Source of the DNA: JACCTU01 sp963788055
GTDB lineage: Bacteria > Actinomycetota > Thermoleophilia > Gaiellales > Gaiellaceae
DNA length: 64,000 nt
Assembly: GCA_963788055.1 (NCBI GenBank)
Contig: CAWBFA010000005.1
Coordinates: 310,001-374,000, forward strand
Direction of reading: 5' to 3'
The translations under genes and the position numbers were made by a program. The notes under the pieces are model-generated. The model was given only the letters and a program-made list of their open reading frames with translations. It made no database searches and was not told the origin of the DNA. Positions 40,580 through 51,202 of this stretch are shown in pieces (position 1 is the first letter of the stretch; each line of letters begins with the position of its first letter).

Positions 40580-40957
40580 CAGAACGGCCTGCGTCTGCGT
40601 GACGCGGGCGACGTGCTTCCCGTCCGCGTCGCGAAGGTCGGTCTCGACGACGATCGTCGTGCGGCCCTTGTGCAGCACGCGCGAGACGGCCTCGACGTGG
40701 CCCGCAGAGACCGGGCGGAAGAAGTTCGTCTTCGACTCGATCGTCGCGGTCGCGTTCGCGCCCTCGGGGAGGTTGAGGTACGCGCAGAGACCGCCGGTGC
40801 AGTCGGCGAGGGACATCAGCGCGCCGCCGTGCAGGATCCCGCCCGCGGTGCAGCGGCTCTCGTCCCATGCGAGGCGCGCGCGCACCTCTTCGGTGGAGGC
40901 GTCGAGGCCCTCCACGCCCAGCAGGCCGGCGAACGGCATCGCGTCGAGGAGGCTCAC
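40577..40957 (-). CDS. PaaI-like hotdog thioesterase
   Basis: A 126-residue hotdog-fold thioesterase. The core helix is GGILHGGALMSLADCTGGLCAYLNL, and FFRPVSAGHVEAVSRVLHKGRTTIVVETDL forms the sheet. This family cleaves acyl-CoA esters, often aromatic ones. The GTG start is at 40955-40957, 15 bp from the divergent lipB start. The TAG stop lies in the repeat element. Confidence 0.85.
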   Translation of the reverse strand: MSLLDAMPFAGLLGVEGLDASTEEVRARLAWDESRCTAGGILHGGALMSLADCTGGLCAYLNLPEGANATATIESKTNFFRPVSAGHVEAVSRVLHKGRTTIVVETDLRDADGKHVARVTQTQAVL

Positions 40958-40972
40958 CGCTACGCTGCTTCG

Positions 40973-41668
40973 GTGGCCAGGGGCGCGTACCTCCTGAACC
41001 TCGGCGTCACGCCGTACCTGGAGGCGTTGGACCTGCAGCGCTCGCTCGCGACGGCGGTGTCACAGGGAGCGATCCCCGACACGGTGCTCATCCTGGAGCA
41101 CCCGGCGGTGATCACACTCGGTCGCCGTGCCGAGGAGGACGAACTCCACGTGCCCGAGGGTGCGGAGGTGGAACTCGTCGAGACCGACCGCGGTGGGAAG
41201 TCGACCTACCACGCCCCGGGACAGCTCGTCTGCTACCCGATCCTCGACCTGACCCGCCACGGGCAGGACGTCAAGAAGTACTGCCGCGACCTCGAGCTCG
41301 CGCTCATCCAGACGCTCGGCGAGTTCGGGCTGAAAGGGCAGGCGATCGAGGGGCTCACCGGTCTCTGGCTCACGCCGCCCCCGCGGAAGATCGCCTCGAT
41401 CGGCATCCACATCCACAAGTGGGTCACCACACACGGCTACGCCTTGAACGTCGACCTCGATCCGGCGCCCTTCACGGAGTGGATCACCGCCTGCGGGCTC
41501 GAGGGCGCCGCGTTCACGACGATGGCGCGAGAGCTCGACCGGCCCGTGAGCGTCGACGAGGTGCGAGCCGAGGCCGCCGCCGCGCTCGAGCAGGTGTTCG
41601 GACTAACGTTCGAGGAACCGCCGGCGGAGGCCGGACTCCACCATGCAGAGCTCGCAACCAGTCGCTGA
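40973..41668 (+). CDS. lipB: octanoyltransferase LipB
   Basis: A 231-residue enzyme that moves octanoate from acyl carrier protein to lipoyl-domain lysines. RGGKSTYHAPGQLVCYPIL carries the His and substrate motif, PPPRKIASIGIHI holds the catalytic Lys139, and WITACGLEGAAF holds the acyl-thioester Cys174. The start is the GTG at 40973. It overlaps lipA by 26 bp. Together with LipA it supplies the lipoyl groups of the E2 subunits encoded nearby. Confidence 0.96.
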   Translation: MARGAYLLNLGVTPYLEALDLQRSLATAVSQGAIPDTVLILEHPAVITLGRRAEEDELHVPEGAEVELVETDRGGKSTYHAPGQLVCYPILDLTRHGQDVKKYCRDLELALIQTLGEFGLKGQAIEGLTGLWLTPPPRKIASIGIHIHKWVTTHGYALNVDLDPAPFTEWITACGLEGAAFTTMARELDRPVSVDEVRAEAAAALEQVFGLTFEEPPAEAGLHHAELATSR

Positions 41669-42563
41669 ACGCCCCCGTCGTCCCGAGTGGATGAAGGTCC
41701 GAGCGCCCAGCGCCAACGGGCGCTACTTCGACGTCAAGAAGCTGATCCACGGCGCGAGCCTGAACACGATCTGCGAGGAGGCGCGTTGCCCCAACATCGC
41801 CGAGTGCTGGGGGCGCGGCACGGCGACCTTCCAGATCCTCGGCGAGACGTGCACGCGCGCGTGCCGCTACTGCTACGTGCACTCGGGCCGTCCCGAGTCG
41901 CCGCCCGATCCGCTCGAGCCGCTCCGCCTCGCGCAGACCGCGAAGCAGATGGGCCTCAAGCACGTGGTCGTCACCTCAGTCGACCGCGACGACGTTCCCG
42001 ACCGGGGCGCCGGCCACTATGCCGCGACGATCCGCGCGCTCAAGCGCGCTGTTCCGACTGCGTCGATCGAGATCCTCACCCCCGACTTCCTCGGCGTGGA
42101 AGAGGAGGCGCTCGCGACGATCCTCGCCGAGCGCCCCGACGTCTTCAACCACAACATCGAGACGGTCCGGCGTCTCCACCGCCGGATGCGCGGGGCCAAG
42201 GCGAGCTACGACAAGGCGCTCTGGCTGCTCGAGCGCGCGAAGGCCGTCGCCGACTTCCCGGTGCTGACGAAGTCGGGGATCATCGTCGGCCTGGGGGAGA
42301 CGAACGACGAGGTCGTCGAGACGATGCGGGATCTTCGCGCACACGGCGTCGACGTCGTGACGATCGGCCAGTACCTGCAGCCGAGTCCAAAGCACGCGAC
42401 GATCGACCGCTGGGTGCACCCGGACGAGTTCCGCTGGTTCCGTGAACAGGGCGAGGAGCTCGGCTTCGGCTCGGTGTTCGCCGGTCCGCTCGTCCGCTCG
42501 AGCTACCGAGCAGACGAACAGCGCCACGCCGCGGAGACCAGGCGTGGCGCCGTCGCCTATTAG
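41643..42563 (+). CDS. lipA: lipoyl synthase LipA
   Basis: A 306-residue radical-SAM enzyme that inserts two sulfurs into octanoyl-lysine. The auxiliary cluster Cys residues are Cys44, Cys49 and Cys55 (CEEARCPNIAEC) and the radical-SAM motif is Cys70, Cys74, Cys77 (CTRACRYC). Further motifs are VVVTSVDRDDVPDRGAGHYA and DVFNHNIETVRRLHRRMRG; GPLVRSSYRADEQ closes the protein. The ATG overlaps the lipB end. Normal length. Needs iron-sulfur cluster supply. Confidence 0.97.
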   Translation: MQSSQPVAERPRRPEWMKVRAPSANGRYFDVKKLIHGASLNTICEEARCPNIAECWGRGTATFQILGETCTRACRYCYVHSGRPESPPDPLEPLRLAQTAKQMGLKHVVVTSVDRDDVPDRGAGHYAATIRALKRAVPTASIEILTPDFLGVEEEALATILAERPDVFNHNIETVRRLHRRMRGAKASYDKALWLLERAKAVADFPVLTKSGIIVGLGETNDEVVETMRDLRAHGVDVVTIGQYLQPSPKHATIDRWVHPDEFRWFREQGEELGFGSVFAGPLVRSSYRADEQRHAAETRRGAVAY

Positions 42564-42575
42564 CAGCCGTTAGCC

Positions 42576-42717
42576 CTAGCCGTCGTCGGAGCGGTTCGGG
42601 TCGTTGATCCAGCTGAGGATCTCGGCCCGGTCTCAACGAGCAGAAGGCGTCCCTCGCCCCGAACTTCCCTGGCCGGGAAGCTCGATTTCATCGCCTTCAA
42701 GGTGGTTGTCCTCTGGT
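42576..42717 (-). pseudogene. possible broken small gene
   Basis: Reverse-strand sequence reads naturally only if frames are switched: EDNHLEGDEIELPGQG near the 5' end, then GEGRLLLVETG, then EILSWINDPNRSDDG and TAG. Two single-base changes would join them. It may be a small real gene with sequence errors or a remnant. No family is recognised. Confidence 0.25.
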
Positions 42718-42758
42718 AGCGAGGCGACCGCCGCGCTTCAATCGCGGTGCGGAGAAAC

Positions 42759-42788
42759 GAGAGAGGCCGCCCGAAGGCGGCCTCTCTC
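42759..42788. terminator. hairpin terminator
   Basis: A 13-bp perfect stem GAGAGAGGCCGCC / GGCGGCCTCTCTC with loop CGAA, then TT. It lies between lipA and the convergent subtilase gene and can serve both. Confidence 0.8.
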
Positions 42789-42811
42789 TTCGCACAACGC
42801 TTCCTCGGTTC

Positions 42812-45051
42812 CTACTTGACCAGCGTGTAGACCACGGCGTGGGCGATCTCGGCCCCTGCCGCGTTCTTCACGACGATCGTCGCCTGGTGGCCACCCGCCG
42901 TGGCGCCCCTGGCGGCGTTCATCGTCACCGTGATCACTCCGCCCGCGTAGGACGTCGTGTAGGTGACGCCGGAGCCGGCCGCGATCTTGGCCCCGTTCGC
43001 CCCGTACACCGCGTACTCGGCATCATCCGCCGACGCCGCAGCGCCGAGCAGGTTCGTGACCTCGATCGTCTTGGTCATGCTCTGACCCGAGCCCGAGGGC
43101 ACGGCGCCGAAGCTCAGGCTGACCGGATCGAGCGAGACTGCGGCCTTGACCGCGGCCTCCGCGTCGGCACGGCCTGCACCGATGATGTTCGAGTTCAGCT
43201 GCTCGGCCGTCGCACTGGAGTTCTTCGTGCCGGTGCGAACAGCCGTGTTGACGATCGCCGAGCGGACTTCCCAAGCCATCCACCCCGGGTGCTGACCGCG
43301 CACGAGGGCGGCGATCCCCGCGAGATGCGGCGTCGCCATCGACGTGCCCTGGAAGAAGGCCCAGCAGCCTTCGGCAGGCGGTCCCGTGGGTCCTTCCGGG
43401 TCGCACGTCCAGGCAGGCTGAGAGCTCAGCACGTTGACGCCCGGAGCGATTGCGTCCGGCTTCACGCGGAAGTCGACGTCCGTCGGCCCCCAGCTCGAGG
43501 AGCCGTACATGATGTTGTCGTTGTCCGTGTTGAAGTACGACAGTGCCTCGGGGATCGTCGTGGCCACCGCGTTCTTCGTCTTCAGCACGAGACCGTCGGC
43601 CAGCGAGACCATGTAGGCCGGGACGGTCGGCTCGACCGGGAGGGGCGCGAAGCCCATCGCGACCGGGTCGCCACCGACGTTGTTCACCACGATGACCGCC
43701 TCGGCGCCGGCGTTCTGCGCAGTCAGGATCTTCGCGGAGAACGTGCAGACGCCCCGGGCGATGAGCGCGATCTTCCCCGTCAGGCTGCCGGCGGCCAACG
43801 GCGTACATGCCGTGTTCAGGCCGCTCGACGGAGCGGTGTCGGCCGCGTTGGTGCCGAGGACGACCGCGAGCGGAAGCGTCAGGTCGGCGTCGACCGTGTT
43901 GAAGTCACCGGTCGCGCCGCCGAACGGCCCGCCGCCGTCAGCGGTCGTGATCCCGGCGCCGACGAAGTGACCGACGGTGTACGCACCGGCCGTCAGCGCG
44001 CGTGCCGCCTTGCCGGGCGACTCGATCGTGCTGAACCCGGGACCGCTGTTGCCTGCGGCAACCGCGATCACCATGTTCGCGCGGTCGAGGTTGTCCGTTG
44101 CGTGCGCGAGCAGGTCGTCCATGCCCTGCGAGCTGCCGCCGAGGCTCATGTTGGCGACGTCGAAGTCACGCTCATATGCATCCTCCAGCGCGTCGACGAT
44201 GTCCTCGGAGCGTGCGTCGGCGTCGTCACCCGGGAAGACATTGAAGTTCCCGAGCTTGGCCCGCGGCGCGACGCCCGACGGCTCGTAGCCGCCCGGAGCC
44301 GCATCGATGTCGACACCGTGGACGAGCGCGGGCGTGTGCTCGTCGCAGGCGACCGTGCCGGCGACGTGCGTGCCGTGGCCGTTCAGGTCCTCGGGCGTCC
44401 AGCCCTTGTTCGCCGCCTTGTTGTTGAAGACGCCGGCGAAGATGACCTTCCCGTTCGTCAGCGGGCTCGGCGTGTTGTCGCCGTAGCCGTCGAAGCACGG
44501 GTGCGTTGCGTCGATGCCCGTGTCGACGATCGCGACTTCGACGCCCGCGCCCTTCGCGGAGTCGCCGCCGCCACCGGCCGTCCAAGCCTGCAGCGCCTTG
44601 ACGAGCGCAAGATCCGGGTCCTCATGCGCGAGCGGCCGGTAGATCGCCTGGTGCTGCGCTCGAGCGACCATCGGTGCAGACGCGATCGTGCCGAGGCTGA
44701 CGCCGTTGAGTTGCACGCGACCGCGTTCAGCGCGATATCGAACTCGCCGGTGACGTTCGCGGCGGGCGCGTTCTGCTTGAGCCACTGCTTGAAGTCGTTC
44801 CGGAGCTGGTTCAGCTGTGCCCGGTACGACCTGACCGTGTTCGACGAGAAGTCGACCTTCTTACCCTTGGCGGGCTTCGTCTTCTCGGCTGTTGCGAGCG
44901 GGTCGCCCTTGAGCTGGACGAGCGCGCTCCCCTGATCGACGGACGGCGTCGTCGTGCCGCCGTCACTCTCCGTCCGGTTGCCCGCGCCGGCCGCCGCTGC
45001 CGTCAGAAGCACGGCAAGCAGAACCGTCGCAAGCGAGATAAGTCGCTTCAC
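42812..45051 (-). CDS. secreted subtilisin-like protease with PA domain (frame-disrupted)
   Basis: An S8 protease of about 746 residues. The signal peptide KRLISLATVLLAVLLTAAAAGAG starts at the GTG at 45049-45051; a prodomain follows. The catalytic triad lies in VEVAIVDTGIDATHPCF (Asp), NGHGTHVAGTVACDEH (His) and FFQGTSMATPHLAGIAALV (Ser), with AAGNSGPGF as the oxyanion Asn. A protease-associated domain (GKIALIARGVCTFSAKILTAQNAGAEAVIVV) is inserted between Asn and Ser. The C-terminal part is an Fn3-like domain. The frame breaks at about 44716 in ALNAVA-VQLNGVSLG, where one base seems missing; the span of 2240 bp fits this. A paralogue lies next to it. Confidence 0.85.
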
Positions 45052-45183
45052 CTCTCCCCTTTCGTGGTTTTGCCACGCCGGGCGCGTCCGGGCGCCCGCC
45101 CTCAGAACGCGGGGCAAGGTAACCCCGAAAGGGAACAATGCGCAATGAAGTTTCCTATATCGCAGCCTGGGTTGAGGCAAGAG

Positions 45184-45217
45184 GACTGAGGGGCCGTCCT
45201 AGGACGGCCCCTCAGTC
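45184..45217. terminator. 34-bp perfect palindrome between subtilases
   Basis: GACTGAGGGGCCGTCCT directly followed by its complement gives a 17-bp stem with no loop. On the plus side it is followed by T-rich sequence. It lies just after the end of the second subtilase gene (minus strand) and before the control region of the first. Confidence 0.65.
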
Positions 45218-45235
45218 GTTTCCTACGATTTTCTT

Positions 45236-47894
45236 CTACGGCCGGTCGATCGCGAAGGCCGGCGACGTCCAGCTTTCCGTGTGGGCTGGGTTCGCGGAGT
45301 CGCCCAGCGCCTTCAGCACGCTGAAGACGGCGTAGTAGGAGCCGTCCGGCACCTGTTCGCGAACATTGCCCTTCTTGACCGTTCCGTCGATCGCGAACGA
45401 CAGGTACACGTCGCTGTTCGCGTCGTTGGTCGTCCCGGTCCGACGGCTGTTCCGCTCGCGGTACTCGTCCCGCAGTGCCTCACCGACACGTTTGTTCGTC
45501 GCCGCTTCGAAGAGCTCGACGCGGATCTGGCGTGCCTGGTGGGCGAAGTGCGCCAGGACGTACGGGATGTCCCCGCTCGTCATGGTGAACGTCGCGCCAG
45601 CCGCGACCGGCGTGTGCACCACGGTGAGGTCGGTCGCCGAGACGACGCCGGTCTTCCGGCCGATCGCGGGGAAGATGCCCGCGGCTCCCGCGTCCAGGAT
45701 CCTCAGCGACTGGTAGTCGCCGACGAACCCGGCGTATGGAACGCGGTAGTTCCGCGTTCCGGCGGTGAGCGTGATGTACCCGCCGTACACCGTCTTGTCG
45801 GCGGACGCAGCGACTGACGGAGTGATCGTCACGTCGACAGTGGCCGATCCGGCAGCAGTCACGGTCACCGAGGTGACCGGTAGACCCGCCTGGCTGAACG
45901 AGACCGACTGCGACTGCAGCAGGAATCCGAGCGTCGGGAAGGTGTTCCTCGTCCCGACCGCACTGACGTTCGACAGGTCGTACGTCACGGGCGACGACGA
46001 CGTGTTCTGGATCGTCAACGCCCGAGTTTGCGCGCCGGCCTGCGACTCGCCGAGCGCAAGCTTCGACGGCGTGATCGATGTCGTCGCCTCGATCGCGTCG
46101 TCGATGTCGATCATCCCGGCACCCTGCCGGTGTACCGGCTCGAACAGCCCGGTGGCCGGATTGCCGCTCCAGAGTGCGGGATCGGCGGTGTTCTGCAGTG
46201 CCGGCCCGAATCGCACCGACTGACATGCCGGGATGCGCCTCGAGCATCAGCGCGGCCGCGCCCGCCGTGTGCGGCGAGGCCATCGACGTCCCGCTGAGAG
46301 TGGCAGCGCCGCCCTTCTCGAGCGGGTACGTCGACCGGATGAAGCCACCCGGCGCCGCGACGTCCGGCTTGACGTCGAGCTCGGCGGTCAGGCCGTAGGA
46401 CGTGAACGACGACGCGAGGCCGGCCGTCGGGTTCGGAGTCTGCACCAGGTCTGCGGTCCAGGTCAGGTCGACCGGGCCGGCGGCGAGACGATCGTCGATC
46501 AGCTCACCGTTCGCGACGATCGACGAACACGACCGGAATCTGCGGGATCGCCGCAAGGAGTCAGCAGGCCGGTGTCCGCGTTGTTGTAGAGCACGACGCC
46601 GATTGCCCCTGCGTCGAACGCGTTCTGCTCCTTCACGACGAAGTTGCACGTGCCGCGCCGGATCAACGCGATCCTTCCCGTCAGGCTGCCGGCCGGAAGG
46701 GCCGTGCACGCATCGTCCGCGGTCGTCTTCGTGCCAGTCCGGGCGAGCGGGAACGTTCCGGACGTCGGCACCGGTGCAGAGCCGCCACCGACGAGGAACC
46801 CGATCGCCTTGTTGTCGGGCGAGATGGTGAACGAGCGGACGAGCAGCTTGCTGTTGTCGAGGGACGCAACACCGATCACCCTCCGGCCGACACCGGGTGC
46901 TCCGGCCGAGTAGACCCCGTCGGCCCCGCTGTTGCCGATGGACGCGACGACGACCATGCCCTTGTTGACGAGGCGATCCGCACCCGCGGCGGTCGGGTAC
47001 TGCGGCCACGTCATGAACGCCGAGCCAATCGACATGTTCAGGATGTCCATGTCGTCGGCGAGCGCCCGCTCCATCGCGGCGAGCATGATGTCCGCCGTCG
47101 TCGAGCCGTTGCAGCCAAAGACCCGGTACGCACCGAAATCGACGCCGGGTGCGACACCGGTGATGGCGCCGCCGGCGCCGACGATGCCCGCCACGTGCGT
47201 GCCGTGGCCCTGGCAGTCGTCGGGGTCGGGATCTTGGTGAGCAACGGGGTCGTACGTCGTGTCCGACGTGCTCGCGTTGAAAGCGTTGCCGACGAAGTCC
47301 CAACCGGTGACGACGCGGCTGTTCGGGAACCCGTTGAGCGCGGCGTCGTCGCTGTTCGGGTCGGCGTCGGTGCCGGTACCGCCGAGCGATGCGTTGTCGT
47401 AGTCGATACCCGTGTCCATGACGGCGACGCGAACGCCGTCGCCGCTGAGCGCCGAGCTCATTTTGAGCGATGTCGGCACCGGTCATCTGGATCGCCGACG
47501 CGAGGTCGGGATTGGCCGACTCGGTCGCAGGCACATCGATCTCGAGGACGGGCCAGACGTTCTTGACGCCGTCGAGCTTCCCGAGCGACGCGGCCGTCTC
47601 CGGCGACGCGGCGATCGACACACCGTTCCAGAGCGTGTCGAAGGAGAGCCGCTCCTTGTAGGCAAGCTTTTCCTTCGCGGCCTGCGCCTTGAAGGCGGCC
47701 TTCTCGGCCTTCAACGCAGCGACGCTTCCACCGTCGGCTGCGGGTGCACCCGACAGCTCGACGAACCACAGGCTCCCGCTTCCGCTCGCCGATGCTGTCG
47801 AGGTGCCGGCCAAGGCCGACGGGACGACGAGCACGGCGAGGACGGCACACAGGAGCGCTACCGCGCGCACCGCGCGCTTGAGGCTCAACTCCAT
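45236..47894 (-). CDS. second secreted subtilisin-like protease (frame-disrupted)
   Basis: A large S8 protease of about 885 residues. The ATG at 47892-47894 has GGGAGAGTGGAC upstream; the signal peptide is ELSLKRAVRAVALLCAVLAVL. Catalytic residues: VRVAVMDTGIDYDNAS (Asp), DCQGHGTHVAGIVGAGG (His), VVVASIGNSGADG (Asn) and AATLSGTSMASPHTAGAAAL (Ser). A PA domain (GRIALIRRGTCNFVVKEQNAFDAGAIGVVLYNN) lies between them. The C-terminal half is a chain of Ig/Fn3-like strands ending WTSPAFAID. Frame changes are needed near 47465, 46520 and 46210; the span leaves one extra base. Probably sequence errors, given the conserved residues on both sides. Confidence 0.83.
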
Positions 47895-48014
47895 GTCCAC
47901 TCTCCCGTGGTGATTTCTCGGAAGCCGACCCCCTGCCGGCTCCTCGGACAGAGGTGAGAGTAAAGCGTTAGTAGAGAAAGTCAAATATTGCGCCCTCGCC
48001 CACGGGAGCGCGCG

Positions 48015-49341
48015 CTACGCGTGCGGGTTGGCCATCCGGCGGTAGTCGAGCGCCTCATCGAGTACGGAGTCCTCAACCCCCTGCTCCCGTGCGACCTCGC
48101 GCAGCGACCGCCCGGTCTCGGCGGCCTCCTTGACGATTTCGGTCGCCCGGTCGTACCCGATGTACGGGTTGAGCGCCGTCGCAGCTGAGAGTGTCAGCTC
48201 GGCGTAGCGTTCGGCCTGCTCGCGGTTTGCCTCGATCCCGTCGACGCACTTCTCCGCGAGCAGCCGAGAGGCGCTCGAGAGCAGCCGAATCGAGTCGAGC
48301 AGGTTCCGTGCGATCAGCGGTACGTAGACGTTGAGTTCGAAGTGGCCGTTCATGCCGCCGATCGTGATCGCCGTATCGTTGCCGATCACCTGCGCGGCGA
48401 CCTGGGTGACGACTTCCGGGATGACCGGGTTCACCTTGCCGGGCATGATCGAACTGCCCTTCTGGAGCTCGGGCAGAAAGAGCTCAGACAGCCCGGCACG
48501 TGGGCCGGAGCCCATAAAGCGGAGGTCGTTCGCGATCTTCGTCAGGGAGACAGCGACCGTCTTGAGCGCGCCGGACGCCTCCACGAGCGCGTCGCGCGCG
48601 GCCTGCGACTCGAACGGGTCGGCGGGCGGGTTGATCTCCAGCCCGGTCTCCTCGGAGAGGAGGCGCCGCACGCGTTCCGCGAACTCCGGATGCGTGTTCA
48701 GGCCAGTGCCGACCGCCGTACCCCCGAGCGGGATTTGTCCGACGCGGCCGAGAGTCGCCTCGACGCGCTTCTGGCCCTGGCGCACCTGAGCGGCGTAGCC
48801 GGCGAACTCTTGGCCGAGCGTGACCGGCACCGCGTCCATCCAGTGCGTGCGGCCGGACTTGACGACGTCGTCGAACTCGCGCGCCTTCGCCTCGAGCGAG
48901 GACGCGAGGCGGTCGAGCGCGGGCAGGAGATCGTCGGTCAGCTGCTCCAAGGGCGGCGAGGTGGACGGCCGAGGGGAAGACGTCGTTCGAGGACTGACCC
49001 ATGTTCACGTCGTCGTTCGGGTGCACGTCTTCCCCTGCGAGCGTCGCAAGCACCTCGTTCGCGTTCATGTTCGAGCTGGTGCCAGAGCCGGTCTGGAAGA
49101 CGTCGATCGGAAACTGGTCGTCGAGCTCGCCGGCGGCGATCCGCTCGGCCGCAGCGGCGATCCGCTCCGCCTTGTCGGCGTCGAGCAGGCCGAGCTCCGC
49201 GTTCGCGCGGGCGGCCGCGCCTTTGATCCGGCCGAGCCAGCGCGCGACGTGCACGGGGATCGGCTCTCCGGAGACGGGGAAATTGACTACCGCCTTCGTG
49301 GTCTCGCCCCCCCAGAGCTCCTTGCGCTCCGTGGTGGCCAC
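48015..49341 (-). CDS. fumC: class II fumarate hydratase (frame-disrupted)
   Basis: A fumarase of about 441 residues that interconverts fumarate and malate in the citric acid cycle. The N-terminal part has QTGSGTSSNMNANEVLATLAG and HPNDDVNMGQSSNDVFPSAVH. The C-terminal part has KSGRTHWMDAVPVTLGQEF, GTAVGTGLNTHPEF and the signature GSSIMPGKVNPVIPE. These two lie in different frames, joined at about 48950 in LAAL-EQLTDD; the 1327-bp span has one base too many (a doubled G in CTTGGAGCAG). An essential gene broken here is unlikely, so this is probably a sequence error. Confidence 0.92.
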
Positions 49342-49347
49342 GGAGTG

Positions 49348-49561
49348 TCAATCTAGGCGACCGCCGAAGCCTGCGCTGTTGGGGCGGCCGCTCTCGAAGG
49401 ATCCGGCGGGTGCGCTCATCGAGGTCCGACACCCGCGCCCAGCCGAGATAGCCGCAGCGAGGGCAGTCCGGTTCGTCGTTGAAGTCGGTACGCCGCTGGC
49501 CGCAGCCCAGGCACTCGATCGGGCGTGTCTCCACCTTCTGTTCTTCGGAGCGTCGCAGCAT
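49348..49561 (-). CDS. small zinc-ribbon protein
   Basis: About 70 residues starting at the ATG at 49559-49561: LRRSEEQKVETRPIECLGCGQRR, then DEPDCPRCGYLGWARVSDLDERTRRIL. Two CxxC pairs form a zinc ribbon. In the starting frame there is no stop before fumC begins; in the next frame the sequence ends GRPNSAGFGGRLD and TGA at 49348-49350, so one extra base near RILRE is likely. It lies just upstream of fumC on the same strand. Function unknown. Confidence 0.55.
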
Positions 49562-49622
49562 CCGGATGAACTTCCGACCTCCCTCGTTTCAGGGAGCCGG
49601 GAAAGTGGTGCTCGCATCGGTC

Positions 49623-50627
49623 CTAGTCGGTGGAGTACTTCGGCTGCACCTTCTCACCTCGAATCCGCGCGATCGCGTTGTTCGCGGCAATCGCCGCCTC
49701 GCCCATCCCGACGGTGATCAACGTGATCTTCCCCGGGTACCCCGCGACGTCGCCGGCCGCGTAGACGCCGGGCAGCGACGTCTCGCAGCTCATCGGGTCG
49801 ATCCGGATTTGTCGCTTCCCCTCGAGCTCCAGACCCCACTCGGCGATCGAGCCGAGGTGCGAGACGAACCCGAGCAGGGTGATGAGCGCCTCGCAGTCGT
49901 AGCGCTCGAGCTCGCCGGTGCCCGTGTCCTCGATCGAGACCGCCTCGATCGACCCGTCGCCGTGCACCTCGCGTACTTCGTGCGGCGTGAGGATGCGGAC
50001 GTTCCCTTCTGCCTCGAGCTTACGGGCCTCGTTCAGCGACGACTCGAGCGCGCGGAACTTGTCGCGCCGGTGGACGAGCGTGATCGGGAGGGCGGCAGTG
50101 TCCTGGAGCCCGAGCGTCCAGTCGAGCGCCGAGTCGCCGCCGCCGACGATGACGGTCCGCTTGTCCGCGAACTGCGCCTTCTCGCGCACGACGTAGTGGA
50201 GCCCGCGGCCGAGCCACTCGTCGATGCCCTCGACGCCGAGCTTGCGCGGCTCGAAGGCGCCGTGGCCGGCCGTGATGATCATCGCGCGCGAGAGATAGGT
50301 GTTGCCCTTGTCGGTCGTCAGCGCGAGGAGCTCGTCGCCGTTCTGGTTCACCCGCTCGAGCGTCTTCGCCTCCTCGCCGAGCCGGACGTCGGCGCCGTAC
50401 TGCAGCCCCTGCTCGGCGCACATGTCGACGAGCTTCTGGCCCAGGATCTTCGGGAAGCCGGCAACGTCGTAGACGTGCTTCTCAGGGTAGGTCGCCGCCA
50501 CCTGGCCCCCGATCTGCTCGAGCGACTCGACGATTCGCACCGTGCCGTCGCGGTGGCCGACGTAGTAGGCGGCCGAGAGCCCCGACGGGCCTGCACCGAG
50601 GATGGTCACGTCGACGACGTCGTTCAC
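49623..50627 (-). CDS. thioredoxin-reductase-like ferredoxin-NADP reductase
   Basis: A 334-residue flavoenzyme. The FAD motif GAGPSGLSAAYYVG is at 11-24, and the NADP motif TVIVGGGDSALDWTL is in the middle. The redox CxxC pair of thioredoxin reductase is missing, as in the ferredoxin/flavodoxin-NADP reductases of Bacillus and Chlorobium. PGVYAAGDVAGYPGKITLITVGMGEAAIA is the second FAD site. The start is the GTG at 50625-50627; a TTG nine bases upstream would overlap the divergent lipoprotein start. It would feed electrons to ferredoxin-dependent enzymes. Confidence 0.9.
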   Translation of the reverse strand: MNDVVDVTILGAGPSGLSAAYYVGHRDGTVRIVESLEQIGGQVAATYPEKHVYDVAGFPKILGQKLVDMCAEQGLQYGADVRLGEEAKTLERVNQNGDELLALTTDKGNTYLSRAMIITAGHGAFEPRKLGVEGIDEWLGRGLHYVVREKAQFADKRTVIVGGGDSALDWTLGLQDTAALPITLVHRRDKFRALESSLNEARKLEAEGNVRILTPHEVREVHGDGSIEAVSIEDTGTGELERYDCEALITLLGFVSHLGSIAEWGLELEGKRQIRIDPMSCETSLPGVYAAGDVAGYPGKITLITVGMGEAAIAANNAIARIRGEKVQPKYSTD

Positions 50628-50635
50628 GGCGCTCA

Positions 50636-51202
50636 ATGGTACGCCGTGCTGGCATCCTGGCGGCCGTGCGATGGCTGGCCCTCATGCTCGTCGTTCTCGC
50701 CGCGGGGTGCGCCGGAGGCGAGGACGAGGACGTCCCCCCGCCCTCGTCGATCGCGATCTACCACCTCGAGCGCGACCTCCGCGGCCCGAGCTCCTTCGGC
50801 GAGATCGTCTGCCTCCCGGCTGCGGGAGCCTGTCCCAACGCAGCGCCCGGAGAGATGGCCCAGTACTTGGTGCTGGCGGGCGCCCGCCTCGACGGCGACG
50901 ACGTCGACCGGGAGGAGACGCGTGCGGACCACGACACGGCGACCGGCCGGCCCGTCGTTCGACTCTCGCTGACCGAGAGCGGCGCGGAGAGGTTCCGCGA
51001 GCTCAGCAAAGGCATCGCGCGAGCCGGACGATCCTCCGGCTCGCCGCACCACGTCGCGGTCGTCGTCGACGGCGAGCTCGTCGGATGGACGCCGGTTGAC
51101 TACCGCGCCTTCCCGAACGGCGTCGAGGATGCGTCCAGCGTCCAGATCGCGTTCGGCGACGACGCTGCGGCGAAGCGGCTCGTTGAAAGGGTGCGGGGCT
51201 AG
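50636..51202 (+). CDS. lipoprotein with SecD P1-like domain
   Basis: A 188-residue lipoprotein: the signal RWLALMLVVLAAGCAGG has lipobox LAAGC. The rest resembles the periplasmic P1 head domain of SecD: AQYLVLAGARLDGDDVDREETR, then GRPVVRLSLTESGAERFRELSKG and HHVAVVVDGELVGWTPVDY. It may be a free-standing accessory for protein export; that is a guess from fold resemblance. The start is the ATG at 50636 or the GTG at 50669. It overlaps the ErpA-like gene's stop by 4 bp. Confidence 0.72.
   Translation: MVRRAGILAAVRWLALMLVVLAAGCAGGEDEDVPPPSSIAIYHLERDLRGPSSFGEIVCLPAAGACPNAAPGEMAQYLVLAGARLDGDDVDREETRADHDTATGRPVVRLSLTESGAERFRELSKGIARAGRSSGSPHHVAVVVDGELVGWTPVDYRAFPNGVEDASSVQIAFGDDAAAKRLVERVRG

Noticed and set aside
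45184..45217. Recombination or att site between the two subtilases
   Set aside because: A single perfect palindrome after a gene end is better explained as a terminator; no second copy was seen.
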